DNA from: Negativibacillus sp.
GTDB taxonomy: Bacteria > Bacillota > Clostridia > Oscillospirales > Ruminococcaceae
Assembly (NCBI GenBank): GCA_020024325.1
Contig: JAHHTY010000033.1
Location: forward strand, 1-24,286
Length of the DNA stretch: 24,286 bases
Direction of reading: 5' to 3'
Shown here: piece by piece, positions 7,015-14,239 of the stretch
How the letters are laid out: each line of letters begins with the position of its first letter
Numbering within the stretch: the first letter of the stretch is position 1
Translations under genes and position numbers: made by a program
The notes under the pieces: model-generated
The model's database searches: none
Seen by the model: only the letters and a program-made list of their open reading frames with translations
Told to the model about the DNA's origin: nothing

Positions 7015-7890
7015 ATGGCAGATTATATTATTTCGTCAGATACTTCGTGTGATTTCCCACTTGAATATGTTCAGCAGCATCATCTTCCGTTGGTAACTTT
7101 GTTTTATAGCATAGATGGAATTTCCGGCAGCAACGGCTGCCCAAATGCAGACGAACTAAAGGATTTTTATGATAAAATGCGTTCGGGTTCTGAAACAAAA
7201 ACTCAACAAGCAAGCATCGAGGACACCGAAAAAATTTTTCGTGAAATAATGCAACAGGGAAAAGACTTACTGCACATTGCTTTTTCTTCGGGATTGAGCG
7301 GAACTGCAAATGCAGCCAGACTTGCAGCAGAAAATGTTATGGAAGATTTTCCGGACAGAAAGATTGTTGTAATTGATTCCCTTTGCGCTTCTTTGGGACA
7401 GGGTCTTTTGGTGGATTATGCGTTAAAGATGCAGCAGCAAGGAAAAACATTGGAAGAAACTGCCGAATGGGTAAAGGAACATATCCAAAATATGTGCCAC
7501 TTGTTCACAGTAGAGGATCTAAAATATCTCCAAAGAGGCGGCAGAATTTCAAAAACAACGGCACTTTTGGGCACAATGATTGGTATTAAACCTGTTCTGC
7601 ACGTGGATGAAGCGGGAAAACTGGTTCCTATTACGAAGGTGAGAGGAAGAAAAGCCTCCATTCAGACACTGGTTCAGAAGATGGAAGAAAAAATCGGTAA
7701 ATTCAAAGAAGAAAAGCAAACCATTTTTATCAGTCATGGCGATTGTTTGGAGGATGCACAAAATCTTGCAAAAATGATTCAGGAAAGCTTTGGATATGAT
7801 GATTTTCTGATTAACAACGTAGGTCCAACCATTGGCTCTCATTCCGGTCCGGGCACACTGGCCCTTTTCTTTATGGGAGAAAATCGTTAG
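7015..7890 (+). CDS. DegV family fatty-acid-binding protein (copy 1)
   Basis: The 291-residue protein matches DegV throughout: an N-terminal IISSDTSCDFP segment, SSGLSGTANAARLA around residue 90, VIDSLCASLGQG, and the strongly conserved LKYLQRGGRISKTTALLG followed by IGIKPVL and VRGRKAS, ending with GSHSGPGTLALFF. DegV proteins bind a single fatty acid; some serve as FakB, presenting fatty acid to the kinase FakA for phospholipid synthesis. No fakA gene is visible in the window, so FakB function is inferred. The start is an ATG with GAGGAG upstream. It has its own promoter and is followed by a perfect 14-bp hairpin separating it from the paralogue. Confidence 0.9.
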   Translation: MADYIISSDTSCDFPLEYVQQHHLPLVTLFYSIDGISGSNGCPNADELKDFYDKMRSGSETKTQQASIEDTEKIFREIMQQGKDLLHIAFSSGLSGTANAARLAAENVMEDFPDRKIVVIDSLCASLGQGLLVDYALKMQQQGKTLEETAEWVKEHIQNMCHLFTVEDLKYLQRGGRISKTTALLGTMIGIKPVLHVDEAGKLVPITKVRGRKASIQTLVQKMEEKIGKFKEEKQTIFISHGDCLEDAQNLAKMIQESFGYDDFLINNVGPTIGSHSGPGTLALFFMGENR

Positions 7891-7988
7891 AAAATTGCTT
7901 TTTCCTGTAAAAGTGAAATTTTATTTTTTATCCCCCAAATTTTCTATATAGAAAATAACGATATTTTTAAGTAAAAAATGTGCAAATC

Positions 7989-8020
7989 AGAAAAAGTGTA
8001 ACGAATGTTACACTTTTTCT
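7989..8020 (+). terminator. Terminator hairpin between the two DegV genes
   Basis: AGAAAAAGTGTAAC (7989-8002) and GTTACACTTTTTCT (8007-8020) form a perfect 14-bp stem with loop GAAT. It abuts a promoter for the second gene, so it could also act as an operator. Confidence 0.8.
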
Positions 8021-8048
8021 TGCGTTTTGATTCTTTTTACGATACAAT
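8020..8048 (+). promoter_or_regulatory. Promoter for the second DegV gene
   Basis: TTGCGT (8020-8025) and TACAAT (8043-8048) are 17 bp apart. The -35 begins at the last base of the preceding hairpin. Confidence 0.55.
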
Positions 8049-8094
8049 AGAACAAATTTATATTGTATGAAAATATTTTAGGGAGTATAAAAAT

Positions 8095-8970
8095 ATGCAG
8101 GAATTTGTCATTACAACAGAAAATGCAGCAGATTTGCCGCAAGAGTTTATTGCTGAAAATGAAATTGGCATTCTTTCGCTCTATTATACAATGGATGATG
8201 TAACTTATGGGGAAGATGGTGGAAATCATCAGACAGTGGAAGAATTTTACCAAAAGATGAGGGCGGGTTCTATGCCAAAAACGCAGCAGGTGAACCCGGA
8301 TCAGGCAATAAGAAAATTTAGAAAATATTTGCAGCAAGGTAAGGATGTTTTACATCTGGCGCTTACCTCGGCAGTAAGCGGCAGCTGCAACAGTGCAAGG
8401 ATGGCGGCACAAGAGTTAAAAGAGGAGTTTCCGGATAGAACTATTACAGTCATTGATACTTTGGTGGGAACCCTCGCAGAGGGGATGCTTGTTGACAAGG
8501 TGGTAAAGCTCAGGTCGGCAGGTGCTTCTTTACATGAAGCCGCTAAATGGGTTCAAGAAAAGCTTCCGCATGTGTGTTTATATGCAACAGTAGATGATTT
8601 AAAGCACCTGTATCGTGGTGGAAGAGTGTCCAAAACAACAGCATTTTTGGGTGGAGCCATTGGAATCAAACCAATCTTAAAATTAAATGAGGAGGGCAAT
8701 CTCGTTCCGATTGCGAAGGTGCGTGGCAGAAAGCAGTCGATACAGACATTGGTTCAGAATATGGAGGAACATATTGGTTGCTTTTTAAAAGAAAACGATA
8801 CCATTTATATTACACATGGTGATTGCTTAGAAGAAGCAAATTATTTGGCAGGTCTTATTAAAGAAAAATTTGGTATTCAAAAAACAATGATAAACCATAT
8901 TGGACCGGTAATCGGTTCTCACGCAGGTCCGGGAGCATTGGCAGTTGCCTTTTTAGGAGAAAGCAAATAA
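8095..8970 (+). CDS. DegV family fatty-acid-binding protein (copy 2)
   Basis: This second DegV protein is also 291 residues and aligns end to end with copy 1: FVITTENAADLPQE at the N terminus, TSAVSGSCNSARMAA, VIDTLVGTLAEG, then LKHLYRGGRVSKTTAFLG with IGIKPIL and VRGRKQS, and a GSHAGPGALAVAF end. By eye well over half the residues are identical, so the pair arose by tandem duplication. The SGTANAA loop of copy 1 reads SGSCNSA here, and other pocket-lining positions also differ, so the two may prefer different acyl chains. The ATG follows AGGGAGT. The gene has its own promoter. No clear terminator follows before the mgtE leader promoter. Confidence 0.9.
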   Translation: MQEFVITTENAADLPQEFIAENEIGILSLYYTMDDVTYGEDGGNHQTVEEFYQKMRAGSMPKTQQVNPDQAIRKFRKYLQQGKDVLHLALTSAVSGSCNSARMAAQELKEEFPDRTITVIDTLVGTLAEGMLVDKVVKLRSAGASLHEAAKWVQEKLPHVCLYATVDDLKHLYRGGRVSKTTAFLGGAIGIKPILKLNEEGNLVPIAKVRGRKQSIQTLVQNMEEHIGCFLKENDTIYITHGDCLEEANYLAGLIKEKFGIQKTMINHIGPVIGSHAGPGALAVAFLGESK

Positions 8971-9100
8971 ATATTTTAAGAAAAACTATGATAACAGGTG
9001 AAAATGCTTGAAAAACCATCAAAAATAAAGATAATATTAAAATATTATTGTAATATCAGACAAAATAACGGAATACGAGAAAAAAATTATAAAAAACAGG

Positions 9101-9129
9101 TTGAAATATAAGCAGCAGATGCTTATAAT
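9101..9129 (+). promoter_or_regulatory. Promoter of the mgtE leader transcript
   Basis: TTGAAA (9101-9106) and a perfect TATAAT (9124-9129) have a 17-bp spacer. This places the transcript start near 9136, about 285 nt ahead of mgtE and 40 nt ahead of the leader peptide. A second candidate (TTGAAA 9008-9013, GATAAT 9030-9035, 16-bp spacer) lies further upstream. Confidence 0.75.
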
Positions 9130-9175
9130 AAAATAGCAAAAAATTATGAAAGAAATTATAAAGGGGGAAAGTTTT

Positions 9176-9268
9176 GTGGACGATTGCAGTAGAAGTACAT
9201 TGATGAACAAAAGCGATTTTTATTATAATAGCTGGCTGTGGCACAAAGCTTTTCCGCTAAGTTTTTAA
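9176..9268 (+). CDS. Putative leader peptide upstream of mgtE
   Basis: A 30-codon frame starts at GTG (9176) with an AGGGGG ribosome binding site eight bases upstream and ends with TAA at 9266-9268. The peptide starts M-D-D-C-S-R and ends K-A-F-P-L-S-F, with Trp at positions 20 and 22 (S-W-L-W-H). It lies between a consensus promoter and a terminator hairpin, ahead of a Mg2+ transporter gene. Codons 13-19 form the 5' side of a long leader stem, and the stop codon sits in the loop of an inner hairpin, so translation must reshape the leader. The acidic start (Asp-Asp) is reminiscent of Mg2+-sensitive leader peptides such as MgtL, although the sequence is unrelated. Expression is not proven. The ribosome binding site, promoter and placement are the evidence. 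Confidence 0.55.
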   Translation: MDDCSRSTLMNKSDFYYNSWLWHKAFPLSF

Positions 9269-9322
9269 AATAACGAAAAAGCTGTTTCACTTTGTGCTCT
9301 GTCCTATAATAACAAAAATCGC
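9213..9322 (+). promoter_or_regulatory. Structured 5' leader of mgtE (candidate attenuator / riboregulator)
   Basis: GCGATTTTT (9213-9221) pairs with AAAAATCGC (9314-9322), and the flanking 9222-9231 pairs with 9304-9313 at 8 of 10 positions, giving a roughly 17-bp closing stem. Inside it GCACAAAG (9241-9248) pairs with CTTTGTGC (9290-9297), and CTTTT (9249-9253) pairs with AAAAG (9277-9281). A competing helix is possible between 9231-9242 and 9321-9330 (about nine pairs including one G/U). It would use the 5' arm of the downstream terminator and could act as an antiterminator. I see no M-box (ykoK) conserved sequence. The pairing was done by hand. Confidence 0.55.
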
Positions 9323-9372
9323 CGCATAGCAGAGGTTGTGTTATACCCCCTCTTGCCATGCGGTTTTGTTTT
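9322..9372 (+). terminator. Leader terminator hairpin upstream of mgtE
   Basis: CCGCAT (9322-9327) pairs with ATGCGG (9358-9363). It continues with GCA/TGC and GAGG/CCTC inside, with one mismatch and one bulge, and is followed directly by TTTTGTTTT. It lies inside the leader, before the mgtE start at 9420, so it must be conditional if mgtE is expressed from the 9101 promoter. Confidence 0.75.
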
Positions 9373-9419
9373 ACTGTACTCGACTGTCCAAGAACGAAGG
9401 CAGTAAGGAGGAACAGAGA

Positions 9420-10190
9420 ATGAAGAAAATAGCTTTCGCAGCAAATGCACAGGAAAAAAAGATGTTTTCTCTGGTAATGGAGAAGGACTACCAGGCAATC
9501 AGTGACAGATTGTGTAAAATGGAGCCGGGAGAGGCTTCTACCTGGTTGGCAGCACAGGACGAACAGCTCCGCTTTACCGTAGCTTGTTTGATGGAGCCGG
9601 AAAAAGCAAAGAAAATCTGTGAATGCAAAAAGACAGAAAAAAATATAGGATATATGCAGACAAGTGTCCTGGCTTTGGCTAAAAGCAGGGTATTTTGGTT
9701 AATGGCTCTGATGATTTCCGGTATGATTACCGGAACAATCTTGGCAAGATATGAAAGTGCATTTGCAGCAATGCCGGTTTTGGTTACCTTTATTCCAATG
9801 CTTACCGATACCGGAGGCAATGCAGGCTCCCAGAGCAGCACACTGGTTATCAGAGCAATGGCAATGGGCGAAATCGGACTTCGGAACTTGTTTTCAGTGC
9901 TTTGGAAAGAGATTCGGGTTGGTGTTTTAGTTGGGGCAGGATTGGGTGCTGTAAACTTTATCCGTTTGTTACTGACAACACCACATTCGCCTGAGGTTGC
10001 ACTGACAGTTTCTATGGCAATGTTTATTACTGTGGTATTGGCTAAAACAGTGGGAGCAGTTATGCCTTTGTTGGCAGGTATGATGCGCTGTGACCCGGCA
10101 ATTATGGCAGCCCCGCTGATTACTACTGTAGTGGATGCCTTTGCCCTTGTTGTTTATTTTAAAATTGCTCAACTTATTTTAGGATTGTAA
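9420..10190 (+). CDS. mgtE: MgtE-type Mg2+ transporter lacking CBS domains
   Basis: The ATG at 9420 has AAGGAGG upstream and gives 256 residues. Longer in-frame readings from 9336 would run through the leader terminator and are rejected. Residues about 15-70 are a short helical segment that resembles a shrunken MgtE N domain. The regulatory CBS pair present in standard MgtE (about 450 residues) is absent. Residues about 88-256 are the five-helix membrane domain, with the family signature GGNAGSQS (132-139) in the pore region and the DPAIMAAPLITTVVD segment, whose Asp239 matches the conserved Mg2+ site. MgtE imports Mg2+ through a dimeric channel gated by its N/CBS domains; that sensing is lost here. 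Control may instead rest with the RNA leader. Confidence 0.85.
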   Translation: MKKIAFAANAQEKKMFSLVMEKDYQAISDRLCKMEPGEASTWLAAQDEQLRFTVACLMEPEKAKKICECKKTEKNIGYMQTSVLALAKSRVFWLMALMISGMITGTILARYESAFAAMPVLVTFIPMLTDTGGNAGSQSSTLVIRAMAMGEIGLRNLFSVLWKEIRVGVLVGAGLGAVNFIRLLLTTPHSPEVALTVSMAMFITVVLAKTVGAVMPLLAGMMRCDPAIMAAPLITTVVDAFALVVYFKIAQLILGL

Positions 10191-10207
10191 AATGAAATGA
10201 ATGTTGT

Positions 10208-10248
10208 AAAAACAGGCAGTGATTTGTTTAAATTACCGCCTGTTTTTT
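10208..10248 (+). terminator. Terminator of mgtE
   Basis: AAAACAGGC (10209-10217 region) pairs with GCCTGTTTT (10238-10246), and the stem continues inward (GTGATTT with AAATTAC) past one A/C mismatch. A T run ends the hairpin. Confidence 0.85.
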
Positions 10249-10342
10249 TGGAGCTTTTTTAAAATCTTTTTATTCAATATTGTGCAAATGGTAGAAATGC
10301 AAAAATAGGGCAAAAATTTGCATTAAATTTCATGTCAAAAGA

Positions 10343-10371
10343 TTGTCAATTTAACACTACAGTGCTATAAT
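10343..10371 (+). promoter_or_regulatory. Promoter of the Gfo/Idh/MocA gene with palindromic operator candidate
   Basis: TTGTCA (10343-10348) and TATAAT (10366-10371) have a 17-bp spacer. CACT-AC-AGTG (10355-10364) is a perfect short palindrome inside the spacer, where a repressor would block polymerase. Confidence 0.7.
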
Positions 10372-10438
10372 AAGTTACTCAAAGGGAATTTGTTCTCAAT
10401 AATATTTTGAAGGAACAATGAATAAGGAGGAAGCGAAA

Positions 10439-11728
10439 ATGGATAAAGTAATTACCATTGCAGTAGCAGGTTACGGACTGAGAGGTCAGTGCTATTCCCA
10501 GTATACCCTTGAGCATCCGGAAAGCATGAAAGTAGTAGCAGTAGCAGATATTGTTAGGGAAAAAGTGGATGCAGCGAAAGAGTTGTTTCATCTACCGGAA
10601 GAAATGTGCTTTGACAGTGCAGAAGAAATGCTGAAACAGCCACAGTTGGCAGATTTAATGTTTATCTGTACTCAAGACAGACAGCACGTTCCAATGGCAT
10701 TGGAAGCTTTGGAAAAAGGTTACCATGTCATGACAGAAAAACCAATCTCTCCTGATGTTGAAGAATGTATTCAGCTTCAAAGAAAAGCACATGAGTTGGG
10801 TAAAGTTGTTACTGTTTGCCATGTACTTCGTTACAGCCCATTCTATCAGAAGGTAAAAGAAGTTATGCAAAGCGGACAGTTGGGCGAAATCAGAAATATT
10901 TCTGCCCATGAAGATGTTGGTTACTTCCATCAGGCACACAGCTTTGTAAGAGGTAACTGGAGAAATTCCATTGAAACAAGCCCAATGATTTTGGCAAAGA
11001 GCTGCCACGATATGGATTTAATTCAGTGGCTGATGGGTCAAAGATGTGAATACATCACATCCTTTGGTTCTTTGAGCCACTTTAGACCGGACAAAGCACC
11101 AAAAGGTGCAACAGAGTATTGCTTGGGTGGTTGTCAGTGCAAAGAAGAATGTCCATACGACGCAGAAAAAATTTATATCACCAATAAAAAGACCGGTGTT
11201 CGTGACAATCATGGTGGTTGGCCATGTAATGCACTTTGTGTAGACCCAACAGAAGAAAATGTTTACGAAGCAATCAAAACAGGTCCATACGGACGCTGTG
11301 TATATCACTGTGATAACGATGTTGTTGACCACGAAGTTGTTGACATGGAATTTGAAAACGGTGCAACAGCTTCCTTCACAATGACAGGTTTTACCAAAAA
11401 TACCAGAAGAACCATTCGTGTTATGGGCACTTTGGGTGAGCTGGAAGGCGATTGTGTAGAAGGTATTATCCGAGTAAAGGTATTCGGCAGAGAAGAAGAC
11501 GAAATTATTGATGTTTCCAAACTGCTGATTGGTCATGTTGGTCATGCAGGCGGTGATACCAGACTGGTAGACAATATTATTGGTATTCTGCGCAGCGGCG
11601 ATTTAAACAATAACCTGACTTCTATTGATGCTTCTGTTCACAGCCACGTTATGGCAATGGCAGCAGAGGAATCCAGATTAAATCATGGAAAATCTGTTTC
11701 CATTCGTGAATTTGAAAGCAGATTCTAA
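10439..11728 (+). CDS. Gfo/Idh/MocA-family oxidoreductase with Cys-rich insertion
   Basis: The start is the ATG at 10439, which has AAGGAGG well spaced. An ATG seven codons upstream has poorer spacing. The 429-residue protein has an N-terminal Rossmann fold with GYGLRG (11-16), the family's EKP motif (100-102) and a catalytic-domain SCHDMDL segment (His190). Such enzymes oxidise or reduce sugars, inositols and sugar acids with NAD(P). Unusually, the substrate domain carries eight cysteines in CX3C-type pairs: 228, 232, 234, 238, 263, 267, 287 and 291. They surround CPYDAEKIY and WPCNALC, which suggests a metal or Fe-S site or a structural knot. It is monocistronic, between its own promoter and terminator. 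The substrate is unknown; a sugar or inositol derivative is likely. Confidence 0.85.
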   Translation: MDKVITIAVAGYGLRGQCYSQYTLEHPESMKVVAVADIVREKVDAAKELFHLPEEMCFDSAEEMLKQPQLADLMFICTQDRQHVPMALEALEKGYHVMTEKPISPDVEECIQLQRKAHELGKVVTVCHVLRYSPFYQKVKEVMQSGQLGEIRNISAHEDVGYFHQAHSFVRGNWRNSIETSPMILAKSCHDMDLIQWLMGQRCEYITSFGSLSHFRPDKAPKGATEYCLGGCQCKEECPYDAEKIYITNKKTGVRDNHGGWPCNALCVDPTEENVYEAIKTGPYGRCVYHCDNDVVDHEVVDMEFENGATASFTMTGFTKNTRRTIRVMGTLGELEGDCVEGIIRVKVFGREEDEIIDVSKLLIGHVGHAGGDTRLVDNIIGILRSGDLNNNLTSIDASVHSHVMAMAAEESRLNHGKSVSIREFESRF

Positions 11729-11775
11729 GGAACATTTGGTATCACAAGGATACTAAAACAAGTAATGATCCCAAG

Positions 11776-11807
11776 GAAGGCTGTCAAAATGGCAGCCTTC
11801 TTTTTTA
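11776..11807 (+). terminator. Terminator of the oxidoreductase gene
   Basis: GAAGGCTGTC (11776-11785) pairs with GGCAGCCTTC (11791-11800), with one G/T wobble and loop AAAAT, and TTTTTT follows. Confidence 0.9.
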
Positions 11808-11906
11808 TGGCAGCAAAGTTTATTCTATCTGTAAAAAATAGAGGGAAATTAAGAGTTCAATAAAAATATACATTGAAAAAAACGTTTTCTATTTAAGAGA
11901 AAGTAA

Positions 11907-11936
11907 TTGAGATTAGATTGATTCACATGGTATAAT
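11907..11936 (+). promoter_or_regulatory. Promoter of the fructose operon
   Basis: TTGAGA (11907-11912) and TATAAT (11931-11936) have an 18-bp spacer. The roughly 75-nt leader contains a small CAAG/CTTG hairpin and GCC-CGATAA-GGC followed by six T residues (11971-11988), too weak to call a terminator. Confidence 0.7.
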
Positions 11937-12016
11937 CAGTTTGTCAAGGTGAATCTTGTATCCGATGACTGCCCGATAAGGCTTTTTTGATAGAATGATA
12001 AAAAGGTGAGCTGAAA

Positions 12017-12925
12017 ATGATTTATACAGTAACATTGAATCCGGCAATAGATTATGTTGTCAAGCTGAAACATCTGGATTTAGGAAAGGTGAATCGAACA
12101 CAAGGCGAGGAAATTCAATTCGGCGGTAAGGGAATCAATGTGTCTGTAATGCTCAGCCGTCTTGGGGTTTCAAGCTGTGCATTGGGTTTTGTAGCAGGAT
12201 TTACAGGAGAAATGTTGCTGGAAGTTTTAGAAAAAAATAAAATCGATACCGATTTTATCCGTCTGGAAAAAGGTATGACACGTATCAATGTTAAGCTGAA
12301 GGCGGATTCTGAAACAGAGATCAATGCTCAGGGCCCGATAATAGAAAAATATCACCTGGATGAGCTGTTAAGGCATTTAGATTGCTTGACGCAGAATGAT
12401 ATATTGGTACTGGCAGGAAGTGTTCCGAAAAGTATCCCGAATACTATTTATGAGCAGATGATGCAAAGGGTGCAGAACAAAAAAGTATCTGTGGTTGTGG
12501 ATACAACAGGGGAAGGATTATGCAATGTATTACAGTATCATCCCTTTTTAATTAAACCAAATCATGTTGAACTCGGTGAAATTTTTGGGAAAGAGCTAAG
12601 CTGCACAGAGGAAATAAGAAAATGTGCTGCCACTCTTCAAAGTAAAGGGGCAAGAAATGTCTTGGTTTCGATGGCAGGAGAAGGCGCAATCCTGTTAGAC
12701 GAAAATGGAATTTTCCATCAAATGAAGGCGCCACAGGGTGTAGTAAAAAATTCTGTTGGAGCAGGTGACTCAATGGTTGCCGGGTTCTTGACAGGTTATT
12801 TGCAAAGTGGTAAATATAGTATTGCTTTGCAAATGGGAACAGCGGCAGGCAGTGCAACTGCGTTTTCTGACGGACTGGCAACAAAAGAGGATGTTTTGTC
12901 GATGTTTCGTGTATTAAAAGGTTAA
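12017..12925 (+). CDS. fruK: 1-phosphofructokinase
   Basis: The 302-residue protein is a PfkB/ribokinase-fold kinase. It opens with the FruK/LacC signature MIYTVTLNPAIDYVV, has the substrate-binding GGKGINVS (36-43), and ends with the ATP/anion-hole motif GAGDSMVAGF starting at residue 248, with Asp251 as catalytic base. The length is standard. FruK phosphorylates fructose 1-phosphate, the product of the fructose PTS, to fructose 1,6-bisphosphate in the cytoplasm. Tagatose-6-phosphate kinase is the main alternative, but the adjacent fructose EIIC argues for FruK. The ATG follows AAGGTGA. An AAGGAGG site for the next (decayed) cistron begins at its stop codon. Confidence 0.9.
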   Translation: MIYTVTLNPAIDYVVKLKHLDLGKVNRTQGEEIQFGGKGINVSVMLSRLGVSSCALGFVAGFTGEMLLEVLEKNKIDTDFIRLEKGMTRINVKLKADSETEINAQGPIIEKYHLDELLRHLDCLTQNDILVLAGSVPKSIPNTIYEQMMQRVQNKKVSVVVDTTGEGLCNVLQYHPFLIKPNHVELGEIFGKELSCTEEIRKCAATLQSKGARNVLVSMAGEGAILLDENGIFHQMKAPQGVVKNSVGAGDSMVAGFLTGYLQSGKYSIALQMGTAAGSATAFSDGLATKEDVLSMFRVLKG

Positions 12926-12937
12926 GGAGGACTTGCT

Positions 12938-13123
12938 ATGAAAATGAGAGATTTTATCAACCCAAAAGGTTGTGTTACATTCACTGATTTTAAGTAAAGG
13001 GAATGTTGCTGATGTGAAGGATAAAGTGGAAACCCGAAAGGATTTGTGAAAAAAGTTTTTGCATCAGTTTCAGAAAAACCACACAAGACAAACTAGTTGA
13101 TAGAAAAGGATGTAAGGGATAAT
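12938..13123 (+). pseudogene. Collapsed remnant of fructose PTS EIIA-EIIB coding region
   Basis: Directly after fruK, at the position of a fruA start, an excellent AAGGAGG site precedes ATG at 12938. The frame reads 19 residues, beginning M-K-M-R-D-F-I-N like EIIA-Fru N termini, and stops at 12997. In another frame (about 12990-13048) L-S-K-G-N-V-A-D-V-K and K-V-E-T-R occur; the latter resembles the KVETRGS stretch of EIIB-Fru. A normal FruA would carry about 250 residues of EIIA and EIIB here, but only about 185 bp remain, with stops in the readable frames. This looks like deletion decay of the A and B domains that spared the C domain. The match rests on short motifs. Confidence 0.5.
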
Positions 13124-14239
13124 ATGAGTGTACATAAAAATCAAGAAAAATCAATGCCTTGTGAAACCCAGAAAGAAAAAGAAGGCGTTGGAAAACAGTT
13201 GTATAAACATCTGATGAGTGGCATTAACCATATGCTTCCGTTTGTAATCGGCGGAGGTATTTTGATGGCTATTGCGTTTTTGCTGGATGATTACTCCATT
13301 AACCCTGATAATTTTGGCATGAATACACCGGTAGCGGCATTTTTTAAGACAATAGGCAGCGTTGCTTTTGACTTTATGTTACCGATATTGGCAGGATATA
13401 TTGCATATAGTATTGCCGATGTTCCGGCTTTAGCAGTTGGTGTAGTGGGCGGATATATTGCAAAGTTGGGTAATTCATTTACAAATATTACCGGTGAAAA
13501 TGCAGTATCCGGTGGATTTTTAGCAGCTTTGTTAGCTGGATTTGCAGCAGGATATCTTGTTTTGCTGATTCGCAAAGCGGCATCATATTTACCTGAAAGT
13601 TTAGATGGGATAAAACCTGTTTTAATCTATCCTCTTTTTGGAATCCTTGCAATCTGTCTGTTCATCTTTGCTGTAAATCCGGCAATGGCAGCACTCAATA
13701 ATGGTATTATCGGATTTTTAAATTCGATGGGAGGCAGCAGCAAGGTTTTACTTGGCTGTGTGGTTGCAGCCATGATGAGTATTGATATGGGAGGTCCATG
13801 CAATAAAGCAGCATATGTTTTTGCAACCGCTTCAATTGCATCTGGAAATTACGAGGTTATGGCAGCGGTTATGCTTGGCGGTATGATTCCTCCTCTAGCA
13901 GTTGCTTTAGCTAGCACAGTATTTAAACGAAAATTCACCGATGAAGAACGCAAATCGGGTATTGCAAATTATGTTATGGGCTTGTGCTTTATTACCGAGG
14001 GTGTTATTCCGTTTGCAGCTGCAGACCCGTTGAGAGTGATTCCTTCTTGCGTAGCCGGTTCTGTGGTGGCAGGAGGATTGTCTATGATGTTTGGATGTAC
14101 TTTAAGGGCACCTCACGGAGGTATCTTTGTTTTTCCGGTAGTCGGAAATGTATTGGGTTATCTGATAGCTCTGGCAGCAGGCTCTTTGGTGGGAATGTTG
14201 CTGCTGGGTATTCTGAAAAAAGATAAAACTCCTTGCTGA
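13124..14239 (+). CDS. Fructose PTS permease, EIIC domain only
   Basis: The protein is 371 residues from the ATG at 13124, which follows AAGGG; a TTG nine codons upstream is possible. A charged linker (1-30) leads into LYKHLMSGINHMLPFVIGGG, the usual start of the C domain in FruA, then GGPCNKAAYVFA, ITEGVIPFAAADPLRVIP and RAPHGGIFVFP near the end. These mark the fructose branch of PTS EIIC. The membrane domain looks complete and uninterrupted. The cytoplasmic EIIA and EIIB phosphorylation domains normally fused ahead of it are missing, with only a remnant upstream. It can transport by the PTS only if EIIA and EIIB are supplied from elsewhere. Otherwise it is a decaying gene or a facilitator. 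Confidence 0.8.
   Translation: MSVHKNQEKSMPCETQKEKEGVGKQLYKHLMSGINHMLPFVIGGGILMAIAFLLDDYSINPDNFGMNTPVAAFFKTIGSVAFDFMLPILAGYIAYSIADVPALAVGVVGGYIAKLGNSFTNITGENAVSGGFLAALLAGFAAGYLVLLIRKAASYLPESLDGIKPVLIYPLFGILAICLFIFAVNPAMAALNNGIIGFLNSMGGSSKVLLGCVVAAMMSIDMGGPCNKAAYVFATASIASGNYEVMAAVMLGGMIPPLAVALASTVFKRKFTDEERKSGIANYVMGLCFITEGVIPFAAADPLRVIPSCVAGSVVAGGLSMMFGCTLRAPHGGIFVFPVVGNVLGYLIALAAGSLVGMLLLGILKKDKTPC

Noticed and set aside
9336..9419. N-terminal extension of the mgtE frame
   Set aside because: It runs through the leader terminator hairpin. The ATG at 9420 has a perfect AAGGAGG and a sensible N terminus.
8971..9419. M-box (ykoK) Mg2+ riboswitch upstream of mgtE
   Set aside because: The conserved M-box sequence segments could not be found. 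The structure seen is different and contains a small reading frame.
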